Positions 18,597 through 27,257 of a stretch of DNA of 64,000 nucleotides are shown one piece after another (position 1 is the first letter of the stretch; every line of letters begins with the position of its first letter). This stretch comes from Loktanella gaetbuli (GTDB lineage Bacteria > Pseudomonadota > Alphaproteobacteria > Rhodobacterales > Rhodobacteraceae). Both the position numbers and the translations under genes were made by a program. A model generated the notes under the pieces. It had not been told where the DNA came from and did no database searches. It saw nothing but the letters and a program-made list of their open reading frames with translations. Where the stretch lies: assembly GCF_020531945.1 (NCBI RefSeq), contig NZ_JAJATZ010000001.1:248001-312000 (forward strand). Reading direction: 5' to 3'.

Positions 18597-18859
18597 AGGG
18601 TGACGCACGCGACCCCAGTGGCCTGATCGCCGAATCCTTTCGGATCGAAGGCATCACGCAGGCGGAATGTCGGAATATCTTTCTGGACTGGGCGCTGAAA
18701 CTGCCCGTTCAGCAGGACAGCCAGTCGGTCATCCCCGAGCTGCTGGAACGCCACGCGGATCAGCCGGACAACCACCCGATGATCCAGACCCTGCGCGAAG
18801 GATTGGCCCGCGCGCCCCGGCCCGGCAGGCGGGGCGGACGCGCGGGCCGCATGTCCTAG
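18593..18859 (+). CDS. Small conserved hypothetical protein coupled to glnE
   Basis: An 88-residue protein without signal peptide or membrane segment. The N-terminal part (DPSGLIAESFRIEGITQAECRNIF in part) and a following DWALKLP helix look like a folded helical domain; the tail is rich in Arg and Gly. The start overlaps the glnE stop as ATGA, and its own stop codon shares CTAG with eda on the other strand. I do not recognise a function. Tight coupling suggests production in step with GlnE. Confidence 0.78.
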   Translation: MKGDARDPSGLIAESFRIEGITQAECRNIFLDWALKLPVQQDSQSVIPELLERHADQPDNHPMIQTLREGLARAPRPGRRGGRAGRMS

Positions 18860-19497
18860 CGGGCCAGTTGGGCGGCTTCGCGGGCCAAGGCCTCGATCCC
18901 GGCCCAATCGCCGCTGGCGACCATTTTTGCCGGTGCGACCCAGCTGCCGCCGACACACAGTGTGTTCGACAGCGCCAAATAGTCAGGCGCGTTTTTCAGG
19001 CTGACACCGCCGGTGGGGCAGAATTTGACCTGCGGGATCGGCGCGCCGATCGCCTTGAGAGCGGGCACGCCGCCATTCGCCTCTGCCGGAAAGAATTTCT
19101 GCACGGTGTAGCCGCGTTCCAGCAGGGCCATTGCCTCTGATGCCGTGGCGGCACCGGGCAGCAGGGGCAGTTCGTTCGCCTCGCAAGCGTCCAGCAGCAG
19201 GTTTGTTGCACCCGGCGAGACACCGAATTGCGCGCCTGCCGCCTTGGCATTTTCCACGTCCTTGGGTGTCAGCAGCGTGCCTGCACCGACCACTCCACCC
19301 GGCACGGCGGCCATTTCGCGGATGGCGTCGAGTGCCGCCGGGGTGCGCAAAGTCACCTCCAGCGCGGGCAGGCCGCCTGCGATCAGCGCGCGGGCCAGAT
19401 CGGCGGCCTTGGCCGCATCATGCAGCACCAGCACGGGCACGACCGGGGCCAGTTCGCACAGTTTGCGGTTCAGCTCAGAGGCTTGTTCAGGGGTCAT
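18856..19497 (-). CDS. eda: 2-dehydro-3-deoxy-phosphogluconate (KDPG) aldolase
   Basis: A 213-residue class I aldolase that cleaves KDPG to pyruvate and glyceraldehyde 3-phosphate, the last step of the Entner-Doudoroff route. The conserved blocks are LEVTLRTPAALDAI, VGAGTLLTPKDVENA, FGVSPG, KFFPAEANGGVPALKA and FCPTGGVS; the Schiff-base lysine is in the KFFPAE block region. Length is standard. It follows edd by 27 bases on the same strand. Its 3' end overlaps the glnE-coupled gene by the shared CTAG. Confidence 0.96.
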   Translation of the reverse strand: MTPEQASELNRKLCELAPVVPVLVLHDAAKAADLARALIAGGLPALEVTLRTPAALDAIREMAAVPGGVVGAGTLLTPKDVENAKAAGAQFGVSPGATNLLLDACEANELPLLPGAATASEAMALLERGYTVQKFFPAEANGGVPALKAIGAPIPQVKFCPTGGVSLKNAPDYLALSNTLCVGGSWVAPAKMVASGDWAGIEALAREAAQLAR

Positions 19498-19524
19498 GTC
19501 TTTGGTTCCTATTCTAGAGCTGGA

Positions 19525-21330
19525 TCAGAGGATTGCAGCAGCGCCGTCGGTGGCAAGGCCGACGTTCTTGCGGAAGGTTTCAAACAGCTCTCGTCCGACA
19601 CCCGTGCCGTTGCCGGACAGGTCAGCCACCGCCAGATCGCGCGTGTCGAGGTCTACGCCAACGGCGTCGATGGTTCCGGTCACGGCGTCCAGGCGAACCA
19701 CGTCACCGTCGCGCAGTCGTGCAATCGGCCCACCGGCTGCCGCCTCGGGGCAGACGTGAATGGCCGACGGCACCTTGCCAGACGCACCCGACATGCGCCC
19801 GTCGGTGACCAAGGCCACCTTCAGCCCGCGGTCCTGCAACACCGCCAGCACCGGGGTCAGACCATGCAGTTCCGGCATGCCGTTGGATTTCGGCCCCTGA
19901 AACCGGACGACGATGATCGTATCGGACGTGAATTCACCCGCCTTGAACGCCGCCTTGACGCTGTCCTGATCGTGAAAGATGCGGCAAGGGGCCTCGACGA
20001 TGTGACGTTCCTTGGCCACGGCCGAGGTTTTCATCACACCACGGCCCAGGTTGCCGGCCAGCTGTTGCAGGCCGCCCGTGGGCTGGAACGGATCGGTGGC
20101 GGGGCGCAGGATCTTGTCGTTCTGCGTCTTGCCCTCGCCCTTGACGTAAGTGACGCGACCATCGTCAAGCTTGGGTTCCTGCGTGTACAACTCCAGTCCG
20201 TCGCCCGCCACAGTGCGCACGTCGTCGTGCAGCAGACCGGCGTTCAGCAATTCTCCGATCATGTAGCCCAGACCGCCCGCCGCGTGGAAATGGTTCACAT
20301 CGGCCAGACCGTTCGGATAGACCTTGGCCATCAGCGGCGTCACGTCCGAGAGATCCGAAAAATCCTCGAGATCAAGGATCACGCCAGCCGCCCGCGCCAT
20401 GGCCGGCAGATGCAGCACAAGGTTCGTTGATCCACCCGTGGCCATCAGACCCACCAGACCGTTCACAAAGGCGCGTTCGTCCAGAATGTCGCTGACCGGC
20501 GTGAAATCATTGCCAAGCGCCGTGATCTGGGCCGCCCGTTCTGTGCCCGCGACCGTCAAGGCATCGCGCAATGGTGTGTTGGGGTTCACGAATGACGCCC
20601 CGGGTAGGTGCAGCCCCATGAACTCCATCAGCATCTGGTTGGAATTGGCCGTTCCGTAGAACGTGCAGGTGCCCGGCCCGTGATAGCTGGCCATTTCGGC
20701 CTTCATCAGTTCCTCGCGGCCGACTTCGCCGGTGGCGAATTGCTGGCGGACCTTGGCCTTTTCATCGTTTGGCAGACCGCTGACCATCGGGCCTGCGGGC
20801 AGGAAAATCGACGGGATGTAGCCAAAGGTCGCGGCGGCCATCACGAGGCCGGGCACGATCTTGTCGCAGACACCCAGATAGATCGCGCTGTCAAAGGTGT
20901 TGTGCGACAGGCCGACGGCAGCGGCCAGCGCGATCACGTCGCGGCTGAAAAGCGACAGTTCCATCCCGGTCTGGCCCTGCGTGACACCATCGCACATGGC
21001 AGGCACACCGCCCGCCACCTGTGCTGTCGCACCGACGGCATTGGCGGCCTGCTTGATAAAGTTCGGGTATGTTTCAAAGGGTTGATGCGCCGACAACATG
21101 TCGTTGTAGGCGGTAATGATGCCGATATTGGGGGCCACATCCCCGACCAGCGCATCCTTTTGTCCGGCCATCGCGGCGTAGGCATGGGCCTGGTTGCCGC
21201 AGGTCAGGTGCGACCGGCGCGGACCTGCGGCGGCGGCGCGCGCCATCGTGTCGAGATATGTCTTGCGCGGTCCTTCGGACCGGGCGCGAATACGGTCGGT
21301 TACTTCTGCGATTTTGGGATGCAGGGCCAT
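19525..21330 (-). CDS. edd: Phosphogluconate dehydratase
   Basis: A 601-residue IlvD/Edd dehydratase converting 6-phosphogluconate to KDPG. Fe-S and substrate motifs include CGNQAHAYAAM, AYNDMLSAHQPF, VPAMCDGVTQGQTGMELSLFSRD, FYGTANSNQM and DGRMSGASGKVP. I start at 21330 (MALHPKI) because the start has AGAGG upstream and matches the family; the GTG 13 codons earlier lies on the palindrome side. A perfect operator-like palindrome sits 45-56 bases upstream. It forms an operon with eda. Confidence 0.96.
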   Translation of the reverse strand: MALHPKIAEVTDRIRARSEGPRKTYLDTMARAAAAGPRRSHLTCGNQAHAYAAMAGQKDALVGDVAPNIGIITAYNDMLSAHQPFETYPNFIKQAANAVGATAQVAGGVPAMCDGVTQGQTGMELSLFSRDVIALAAAVGLSHNTFDSAIYLGVCDKIVPGLVMAAATFGYIPSIFLPAGPMVSGLPNDEKAKVRQQFATGEVGREELMKAEMASYHGPGTCTFYGTANSNQMLMEFMGLHLPGASFVNPNTPLRDALTVAGTERAAQITALGNDFTPVSDILDERAFVNGLVGLMATGGSTNLVLHLPAMARAAGVILDLEDFSDLSDVTPLMAKVYPNGLADVNHFHAAGGLGYMIGELLNAGLLHDDVRTVAGDGLELYTQEPKLDDGRVTYVKGEGKTQNDKILRPATDPFQPTGGLQQLAGNLGRGVMKTSAVAKERHIVEAPCRIFHDQDSVKAAFKAGEFTSDTIIVVRFQGPKSNGMPELHGLTPVLAVLQDRGLKVALVTDGRMSGASGKVPSAIHVCPEAAAGGPIARLRDGDVVRLDAVTGTIDAVGVDLDTRDLAVADLSGNGTGVGRELFETFRKNVGLATDGAAAIL

Positions 21331-21374
21331 TGGAACCTCTGGTTTTGCGGGTTGCCGATCTTCTAGCACGTCTA

Positions 21375-21386
21375 GTTAGCGCTAAC
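21375..21386. promoter_or_regulatory. Perfect 12-base palindrome upstream of edd
   Basis: GTTAGCGCTAAC is an exact palindrome with the central CG typical of LacI-family operators. It lies 45-56 bases before the edd start, in the divergent region shared with the lipoprotein gene at 21549. In Rhodobacter the LacI-type regulator CceR controls Entner-Doudoroff genes; that this site belongs to a CceR-like protein is inference. Confidence 0.65.
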
Positions 21387-21548
21387 AACTCATCCAGTGT
21401 GAAATGGGCAACAGATATGTGGCTGTTGATTGATGTCGCGTCGCAACCATGAGCTGACCACATTCTGACCCCATTTCGCAATTAGTCATCTCGCCAGACG
21501 AAATCGACGACAGTGGCCACGTGTCACTTAAACGTTTGGAGTACGGTA

Positions 21549-22166
21549 ATGGGATTTGTGAAGTTTTTTGCGCTCGGTGCGGTTTGCGCCATTCTGACCG
21601 CCTGCGGCAGTACCGACCAAGTGGCGATGCGAAACGCACCGCTTGACCTTGGCCCCGGCGTCGAGGCCGGGCAGACGATCCAGCAGCGCGACTATCAAAT
21701 CGTGGACCTGAATTTCGTGGCCCCCGCAGAATTGTCGGTTTCTGAACGCAACGGTTACTATCCGATGGCTGACATTGTCTGGCGTGGCGACCGGATCGGT
21801 GACCGCAAGACACAGATCGCAGAGCTGTTCCGCACCGCGGCTACGCGGAACATGGATGCTGACGGACTGGGCCGTCCGGTGGTCGTCGATGTACAGTTGC
21901 GCCGGTTCCACGGCGTGACCGAGCGGGTGCGTTATTCGGTCGGTGGCGTCTACAACATCGTGTTCGACATGACCGTGCGCGATGCAAAAACCGGTGCGGT
22001 GATCGAGCCCGCCCGCAAGGTCGTGGCCAACCTGCCGGCCCCCGGTGGCACCGCCGCGATCATTGCCGAACAATCGGGACAAACCGAAAAGGTGCGCGTG
22101 ACCGATTTCCTGACGCTGGTCCTGTCTGACGAACTGTCGGGCCCGGTGCAGACCGCAAGCCGCTAA
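21549..22166 (+). CDS. Putative lipoprotein of unknown function
   Basis: A 205-residue protein with a lipoprotein signal (MGFVKFFALGAVCAILTAC; lipobox LTAC, Cys19). The mature part has mixed alpha/beta character, with RNGYYPMADIVWRGD, a stretch ending VVVDVQLRRFHGVTERVRYSVGG and IVFDMTVRDAKTG, which looks like a small beta-sheet domain. It resembles DUF-type lipoproteins found in Rhodobacterales, but I cannot name the family with certainty. GGAG is 7 bases before the ATG at 21549. It is divergent from edd. Confidence 0.82.
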   Translation: MGFVKFFALGAVCAILTACGSTDQVAMRNAPLDLGPGVEAGQTIQQRDYQIVDLNFVAPAELSVSERNGYYPMADIVWRGDRIGDRKTQIAELFRTAATRNMDADGLGRPVVVDVQLRRFHGVTERVRYSVGGVYNIVFDMTVRDAKTGAVIEPARKVVANLPAPGGTAAIIAEQSGQTEKVRVTDFLTLVLSDELSGPVQTASR

Positions 22167-22207
22167 ACCTACTGGCGGTGGACCCGCCGCCGGGGTAGGG
22201 GATGTGC

Positions 22208-23404
22208 ATGACAGATGCACCATACCCCACCGTGAGAATGCTGCCCAAGGGCGATGCCCGTGCCGTCCGGCACGGGTTTCCTTGGGTTTACGCCAATGAA
22301 CTGGTCACCGACCGTCGCACCCGGGGGCTGGCCCCTGGATCGCTGGCCGTGCTCGAGGATACGAACCGCGTGCCGCTGGGCCTCGTTGCGGTCAATCCCA
22401 ATTCCAAGATCATCTGCCGGATGCTGGACCGCGACCCGGACGCGGTGATCGACGTTGATTGGTTTGCCGCCCGTCTGACCCGCGCACTGGCCCACCGCAC
22501 GCGGCTGTTCGATCAGCCGTTCTACCGGCTGATCCACGCCGAAGCGGACGGCCTGCCCGGTGTCGTCATCGACCGCTTTGGTGATCATGCGGTGATCCAG
22601 CCAAATGCCGCCTGGGCCGACACGCTGATCGCCCCGCTGGCAGATGCACTGGCGCGCGTGACGGGCGTGACGACGATCCTGATGAACGCATCCGGTCGCG
22701 CTCGCACGCTGGAGGGGCTGGAGGACCGGTCAGGCACCCTGCTGGGCGAAACCCCGACTGCTGCCGTGCCGGTGCAGATGAACGGTGCAACCTATATGGC
22801 CGACCTGACAGGCGGTCAGAAAACCGGGTTGTTCTACGACCAACGCCCGAACCACGCCTTTGTCGCCGGGATGGCGCGGGATGCGCGTGTGCTGGATGTG
22901 TTTGCGCATGTCGGTGGTTTCGGGCTGGCGGCGTTGGCACAGGGTGCGGCATCGGCACTGGCGGTGGACGGGTCCGATCCTGCGTTGACCCTCGCACGGC
23001 AGGGTGCTGACGCGATGGGCGTGGCCGACAGGTTTGAAACCCGCAAGGGCGATGCCTTTGACGTGATGGCCGCCTTGGCCGAAGAAGGCGCGCAGTTCGA
23101 TGTGGTCATCTGCGACCCGCCCGCCTTCGCGCCGTCGAAATCCGCATTGGAACCGGGCTTGCGCGCATATGAACGCGTAGCGAAATTGGCCGCACCATTG
23201 GTCGCGGATGGCGGATATCTGACGCTGTGTTCGTGCAGTCACGCAGCCGATCTGACAAAATTCCGCAACGCATCCGCGCGCGGCATTGGCCGGGCCGGGC
23301 GGCGCGGGCAGATCGTGCACACGGGCTTTGCCGGGCCGGATCATCCTTTGCTGCCGCATCTGGCTGAAAGCGGCTACCTCAAGGCTGTCACCTTTCGTCT
23401 ATGA
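22208..23404 (+). CDS. Class I SAM-dependent rRNA (cytosine) methyltransferase, RlmI-like
   Basis: A 398-residue protein with an N-terminal PUA domain (RHGFPWVYANELV) and a Rossmann methyltransferase domain. The SAM site reads VLDVFAHVGGFGLAA, the catalytic block VICDPPAFAPSKS, and LTLCSCSHAADLTKF holds the Cys motif of 5-methylcytosine enzymes of this group. E. coli RlmI methylates 23S rRNA C1962; the same target is inferred. The ATG at 22208 has GGGG 7-8 bases upstream; an ATG two codons earlier is possible. It overlaps the PIN gene by 4 bases. Confidence 0.9.
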   Translation: MTDAPYPTVRMLPKGDARAVRHGFPWVYANELVTDRRTRGLAPGSLAVLEDTNRVPLGLVAVNPNSKIICRMLDRDPDAVIDVDWFAARLTRALAHRTRLFDQPFYRLIHAEADGLPGVVIDRFGDHAVIQPNAAWADTLIAPLADALARVTGVTTILMNASGRARTLEGLEDRSGTLLGETPTAAVPVQMNGATYMADLTGGQKTGLFYDQRPNHAFVAGMARDARVLDVFAHVGGFGLAALAQGAASALAVDGSDPALTLARQGADAMGVADRFETRKGDAFDVMAALAEEGAQFDVVICDPPAFAPSKSALEPGLRAYERVAKLAAPLVADGGYLTLCSCSHAADLTKFRNASARGIGRAGRRGQIVHTGFAGPDHPLLPHLAESGYLKAVTFRL

Positions 23405-23943
23405 GGCTGCTGCTGGACGCCTGCGTTCTGTATCCGACCGTCATGCGCGAAATGCTGATGGGCTGTGCGGACGCGGGCCTGTTCCAGCCGCGCTGGTCCG
23501 ACCGCATTCTCGAGGAATGGGCGCGCGCCACGCTGAAACTGGAACCCCAGGCCGAAGTCTTTGCCCGGAGCGAGATCGCCATGCTGCGCGCACGCCATCC
23601 AGCGGCAGAGGTCCGTTACCCGGCCGAGATGCTCCGCCAGATGTGGCTGCCGGACCCCGACGATATCCATGTCCTTGCCGCTGCCGTGGCGGGCCATTGC
23701 GACGGAATCGTCACGGTCAACGCCAAGGATTTTCCCGGCAACCTGTTGGCCGAAGAAGGGCTGTTCCGGTCAGACCCCGACGGGCTGTTGTTGCGACTGC
23801 ATGATGAACACCCTGAAACTGTCGCGGGCATCGGGGACAGGGTGCTGGCAGAGGCGAACCGCCTCTCGCCAGAACCGTGGACCATCCGCGCCCTCATGAA
23901 AAAGGCGCGTCTGCCACGCATCGGTAAAAGGCTGATGGGTTAA
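23401..23943 (+). CDS. PIN domain-containing protein
   Basis: A 180-residue PIN-fold protein with conserved acidic residues: the first strand LLLDACVLYP, the segment ILEEWARATLK, and PDDIHVLAAAVAGHCDGIVTVNAKDF, which carries the catalytic Asp positions and the NAKDF motif. It is likely a metal-dependent ribonuclease. There is no antitoxin gene beside it: it starts inside the methyltransferase stop (ATGA) and its own stop shares TTAA with the DUF1289 gene. A housekeeping RNase is more likely than a toxin. Confidence 0.85.
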   Translation: MRLLLDACVLYPTVMREMLMGCADAGLFQPRWSDRILEEWARATLKLEPQAEVFARSEIAMLRARHPAAEVRYPAEMLRQMWLPDPDDIHVLAAAVAGHCDGIVTVNAKDFPGNLLAEEGLFRSDPDGLLLRLHDEHPETVAGIGDRVLAEANRLSPEPWTIRALMKKARLPRIGKRLMG

Positions 23944-24167
23944 CGTAGGCGCCCGGCGCGGCCGCCACGGCGCTGTGTCAGTTGCCCACGGCGGCCGGGC
24001 AATTCATCCATGATGGCGCGGCGTACCTCTGGCGTCATTGACGACCAGCTGCCGATTTCGTCGATGCTGCGCAGACATCCCGTGCACAGGCGGCTCTTGG
24101 GTTCGATCACACAGACCTTGGTGCAGGGGCTGTCGATCTCGTCGCGTTTCCAGATGCGATCACTCAT
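23940..24167 (-). CDS. DUF1289 domain-containing protein
   Basis: A 75-residue protein with the DUF1289 cysteine pattern: SPCTKVCVIEPKSRLCTGCLRSIDEI (written in part), giving C-x3-C and C-x2-C that probably bind iron-sulfur or zinc. The tail is rich in Arg and Gly. It starts within the ruvX stop (ATGA at 24164-24167), so it is the last gene of the ccmI-ruvX unit. Function unknown. Confidence 0.88.
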   Translation of the reverse strand: MSDRIWKRDEIDSPCTKVCVIEPKSRLCTGCLRSIDEIGSWSSMTPEVRRAIMDELPGRRGQLTQRRGGRAGRLR

Positions 24168-24640
24168 GCCTCGCGCCTCACATGGGCCATGCGGTCCAGC
24201 ACGCCTTGCAGGATATAGGCGGCAGCAACATGGTCGATGACCTGCGCGCGCTTTGCCCGCGATGTGTCCGCCTCGATCAGCGCGCGTTCGGCCGCAACGG
24301 TGGACAGGCGCTCGTCCCAGAACGTGATCGGCAGATCGGTCAGACGTTCCAGATTGCGGGCAAAGGCGCGCGTCGCCTGACAGCGCGGCCCCTCGCTGCC
24401 GTCCATGTTCAGCGGCAGTCCTAGAACCATCCCGCCAATCTGGCGTTTTTCACAAAATGCCAACAGCTTGGCGGCATCCAATCCAAATTTCTTGCGCCTG
24501 ATCGTCTCGACCGGGGTGGCCACGCCGCGCAGTACATCAGAGGCGGCAAGCCCGATGGTCACGGTCCCCAGATCCAACCCCGCAAGCGAACCCATCGGCG
24601 GCACGGCAGCGGTGAAATCTGCGATATCGGCGCAGATCAT
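24164..24640 (-). CDS. ruvX: Holliday junction resolvase-like protein / pre-16S rRNA nuclease
   Basis: A 158-residue YqgF/RuvX protein with the RNase H-like fold. The first strand GLDLGTVTIGLAASD carries the first catalytic Asp, GMVLGLPLNMDGSEG is the second block, FWDERLST the third, and a final Asp lies in VIDHVAAAYILQ. In E. coli YqgF processes the 5' end of 16S rRNA. It is coupled by ATGA overlap to ccmI upstream and DUF1289 downstream. Confidence 0.94.
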   Translation of the reverse strand: MICADIADFTAAVPPMGSLAGLDLGTVTIGLAASDVLRGVATPVETIRRKKFGLDAAKLLAFCEKRQIGGMVLGLPLNMDGSEGPRCQATRAFARNLERLTDLPITFWDERLSTVAAERALIEADTSRAKRAQVIDHVAAAYILQGVLDRMAHVRREA

Positions 24641-25830
24641 TCCGCGACACCCGCGCCCTGTGCAGCGGCGCGCAGCGTTTCGATCGCCTCTGGATTATTT
24701 GCAAATGTCCGCTGTGCTTCGGCCCAGACTTCGGCGGCGGCGGTGGTTTCACCCAACACACCATAGGCCGAAATCAGGCGCGCCCAGTCGGTCGCAGGCC
24801 CACCCTGCGAGCCAAGCCGATCGGCCAACTGGTTGACCATCCCGCCGATCATGGCGTTGCGGTCCTCTTCGGACATGTTTTCGGCGGCGGCGATATCGGC
24901 AGGGCTGGGACCGGGCCGTTCAGGCAGGCTGTATTCGACACCTGCACGGCGCGCCGCATCCTCGATCTGGCTGCGTGCCATGTCGGCATGAAATCCGGTC
25001 TCACCGCTTTCCACCAGAGGGCGCCAGATCCGGAAGGCCGTATCCGCACGCCCGATCTGGTAATACAGCGCACCCATGAAATAACGCCCTGGCACATTGC
25101 GCGGGTCGCGGGCAAGGATGGCCTCGGTCACGGCCTCTGCCTCGGGCGAGATGATGCCGTCGGCGGCAATCACGAGCAGATCGGCCTGCCGTTCCAGATC
25201 GGCCAATGGGACATCGTCGCCTTGCAGGGCGACAACGCGTGCTTGGGCACGGGCCGCGGCCCCGAAATTGCCCAGCTGCGATTCGTGATAGGCCAGCAGT
25301 GTCCAGCCTTGCAGGTCGTCGGGACGGGTGGGCACGATGATGCGCAGTTGTTCGATCTGTTCGATGTAGTCGGCGGGGGCATCCACGGGCGCACGCGGCG
25401 GTGTCGCCGCCTCGAGCGCTGCCTGATCGGGCCGGTTCGCGCGGACTTCGTCCGCCAAGGCCAGCCGCGCCGAGAGCGGTTGGTCCGGCAGTCCCGGCGC
25501 GCCGATGGATGTGTAGATCCATGCGCCAAGGCCAGCCATCATCGCCAGAGTCGCAATCGCAACGCCGCGGTTCACAGTCACCGAGGCGTTTCCGGTTTTG
25601 CGGATCGCGCGTGACGCAAGCAGCAAACGGCGCGAAATTTCGGTGCGGGCGCGGTCCGCCTCTTCGGGAATCAGCACGCCGCGCGCCACGTCACGGTCGA
25701 CCTCTTCCAACTGTCCCTTGTAGATCGCAAGGTCTTGCGATTCCTCGGGCAGGGGATCGGAACGCATCAATGGGACCGCCACATAGGCGGCCACACAAAG
25801 GGTCATCAGGATACAGATCAGCCAAAACAT
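24637..25830 (-). CDS. ccmI: Cytochrome c biogenesis protein CcmI
   Basis: A 397-residue membrane-anchored chaperone that holds apocytochrome c for the haem ligase. The first helix (WLICILMTLCVAAYVAVPLM) is followed by a leucine-rich coiled segment (LAIYKGQLEEVDRDVARG) and a second helix near residue 100. The periplasmic part has TPR repeats with W-x3-A-like helices (LQGWTLLAYHESQLGN, VPGRYFMGALYYQIGR). It stands apart from ccmABCDG at 49-52 kb, as is usual in Rhodobacterales, and leads the ccmI-ruvX-DUF1289 operon. Confidence 0.92.
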   Translation of the reverse strand: MFWLICILMTLCVAAYVAVPLMRSDPLPEESQDLAIYKGQLEEVDRDVARGVLIPEEADRARTEISRRLLLASRAIRKTGNASVTVNRGVAIATLAMMAGLGAWIYTSIGAPGLPDQPLSARLALADEVRANRPDQAALEAATPPRAPVDAPADYIEQIEQLRIIVPTRPDDLQGWTLLAYHESQLGNFGAAARAQARVVALQGDDVPLADLERQADLLVIAADGIISPEAEAVTEAILARDPRNVPGRYFMGALYYQIGRADTAFRIWRPLVESGETGFHADMARSQIEDAARRAGVEYSLPERPGPSPADIAAAENMSEEDRNAMIGGMVNQLADRLGSQGGPATDWARLISAYGVLGETTAAAEVWAEAQRTFANNPEAIETLRAAAQGAGVAE

Positions 25831-25998
25831 GCGGTCTATCTAGCGATGCCACCACAGACTTGCCAGAGGGACCCGCGCCCTGCGGCGCTGGCGCGCAGGG
25901 GAATGTCGCAAACTTGGCCTCACTTGCCGCTGTTGGTGACGTAAGTTAAGCCGCTTGGGTCCAAACCCCAGATGGACACCAGCGCAAAGAGGTCCCTG

Positions 25999-27243
25999 TT
26001 GAAACGCTATTCTGCCTTTGCCGTGGCCCGAGAGGCCTTTCGCCAGCATACCGGATGGACGCGCGCCTGGGGACAGGCCGAGCCAAAGTCGCAATATGAC
26101 GTGATCGTTGTAGGCGCAGGCGGTCATGGTCTGGCGACCGCCTATTACCTGGGCAAGAATTTCGGCATCACCAACGTCGCCGTTCTGGAAAAGGGCTGGC
26201 TGGGTGGCGGCAATACCGGCCGCAACACCACGATCATCCGGTCCAACTACCTGCAGGACCCGTCTGCCGCGATCTATGAAAAATCGCGCAGCCTGTATGA
26301 AACGATGAGTCAGGACCTGAACTACAACGTGATGTTCAGTCCGCGCGGCGTGATGATGCTGGCGCAGACGCAGCACGAAATCCGGGGCTATCAGCGCACG
26401 GCCCATGCCAACAGCCTGCAGGGTGTCACCACCGAATGGATCGGCCCCGACCGGGTCAAGGAATTGTGCCCCATCATGAATATCGACGGGCCGCGCTATC
26501 CGGTGCTGGGCGCCTTGTGGCAGGCCCGTGGCGGCACGGCCCGCCATGATGCGGTCGCCTGGGGCTATGCCCGCGCCTGCGCCGACATGGGCATGGACAT
26601 CATCCAGCAATGCGAGGTGACGGGCGTGCAGACGAATGGTGGCAAGGTCACCGGGGTCAGCACCACGCGTGGCGACATCAAGTGCAACAAGCTTGCCATG
26701 GTCGTGGCGGGCCATGCCTCGGTGCTGGCACAAAAGGCCGGTTTCCAGCTGCCGATCGAAAGCGTCGCCCTTCAGGCGCTGGTGTCAGAGCCGATCAAAC
26801 CCTGCATGGACGTGGTCGTGATGGCCAACACGGTGCACGGCTACCTGTCGCAATCCGACAAGGGAGAGATGGTCATCGGGGGCGGCACGGATGGCTATAA
26901 CAACTACACGCAGCGCGGGTCTTTTCATCATATTGAGGAAACCGTGCGCGCATTGGTCGAAACCTTTCCGATCCTGGGGCGGTTGAAAATGCTGCGCCAA
27001 TGGGGTGGCATCGTGGATGTGACGGGCGACCGGTCACCCATCCTGTCGGCCACACCCGTCGAAGGCGTGTTTGTCAATTGCGGCTGGGGCACGGGCGGGT
27101 TCAAGGCTATCCCGGGGTCAGGCTGGGCCATGGCCGAACTGGTGGCCAAGGGTCATTCGCCGCTTACCGAGGAATTCACCATGCACCGTTTCCGGCACGG
27201 CAAATTCATCGACGAAAGCGTCGCCGCCGGTGTGGCGCATTAA
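25999..27243 (+). CDS. soxB: Sarcosine oxidase subunit beta
   Basis: A 414-residue FAD subunit of heterotetrameric sarcosine oxidase, which oxidises sarcosine to glycine while giving methylene-THF. The Rossmann site reads YDVIVVGAGGHGLATAYYLG, then EKGWLGGGNTGRNTTIIRS, where covalent FMN/FAD contacts lie. I start at the TTG at 25999 (KRYSAFAV), since AAAGAGG lies 6 bases upstream and the family begins here; an ATG nine codons earlier (25972) has no ribosome site. It leads the soxB-soxD-soxA-soxG operon. Confidence 0.93.
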   Translation: MKRYSAFAVAREAFRQHTGWTRAWGQAEPKSQYDVIVVGAGGHGLATAYYLGKNFGITNVAVLEKGWLGGGNTGRNTTIIRSNYLQDPSAAIYEKSRSLYETMSQDLNYNVMFSPRGVMMLAQTQHEIRGYQRTAHANSLQGVTTEWIGPDRVKELCPIMNIDGPRYPVLGALWQARGGTARHDAVAWGYARACADMGMDIIQQCEVTGVQTNGGKVTGVSTTRGDIKCNKLAMVVAGHASVLAQKAGFQLPIESVALQALVSEPIKPCMDVVVMANTVHGYLSQSDKGEMVIGGGTDGYNNYTQRGSFHHIEETVRALVETFPILGRLKMLRQWGGIVDVTGDRSPILSATPVEGVFVNCGWGTGGFKAIPGSGWAMAELVAKGHSPLTEEFTMHRFRHGKFIDESVAAGVAH

Positions 27244-27257
27244 GAGGGCATTGTAAC

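Noticed and set aside
23401..23943. PIN protein as the toxin of a toxin-antitoxin pair
   Set aside because: No small antitoxin-like gene precedes or follows it; it is coupled to an rRNA methyltransferase and is longer than typical VapC toxins.
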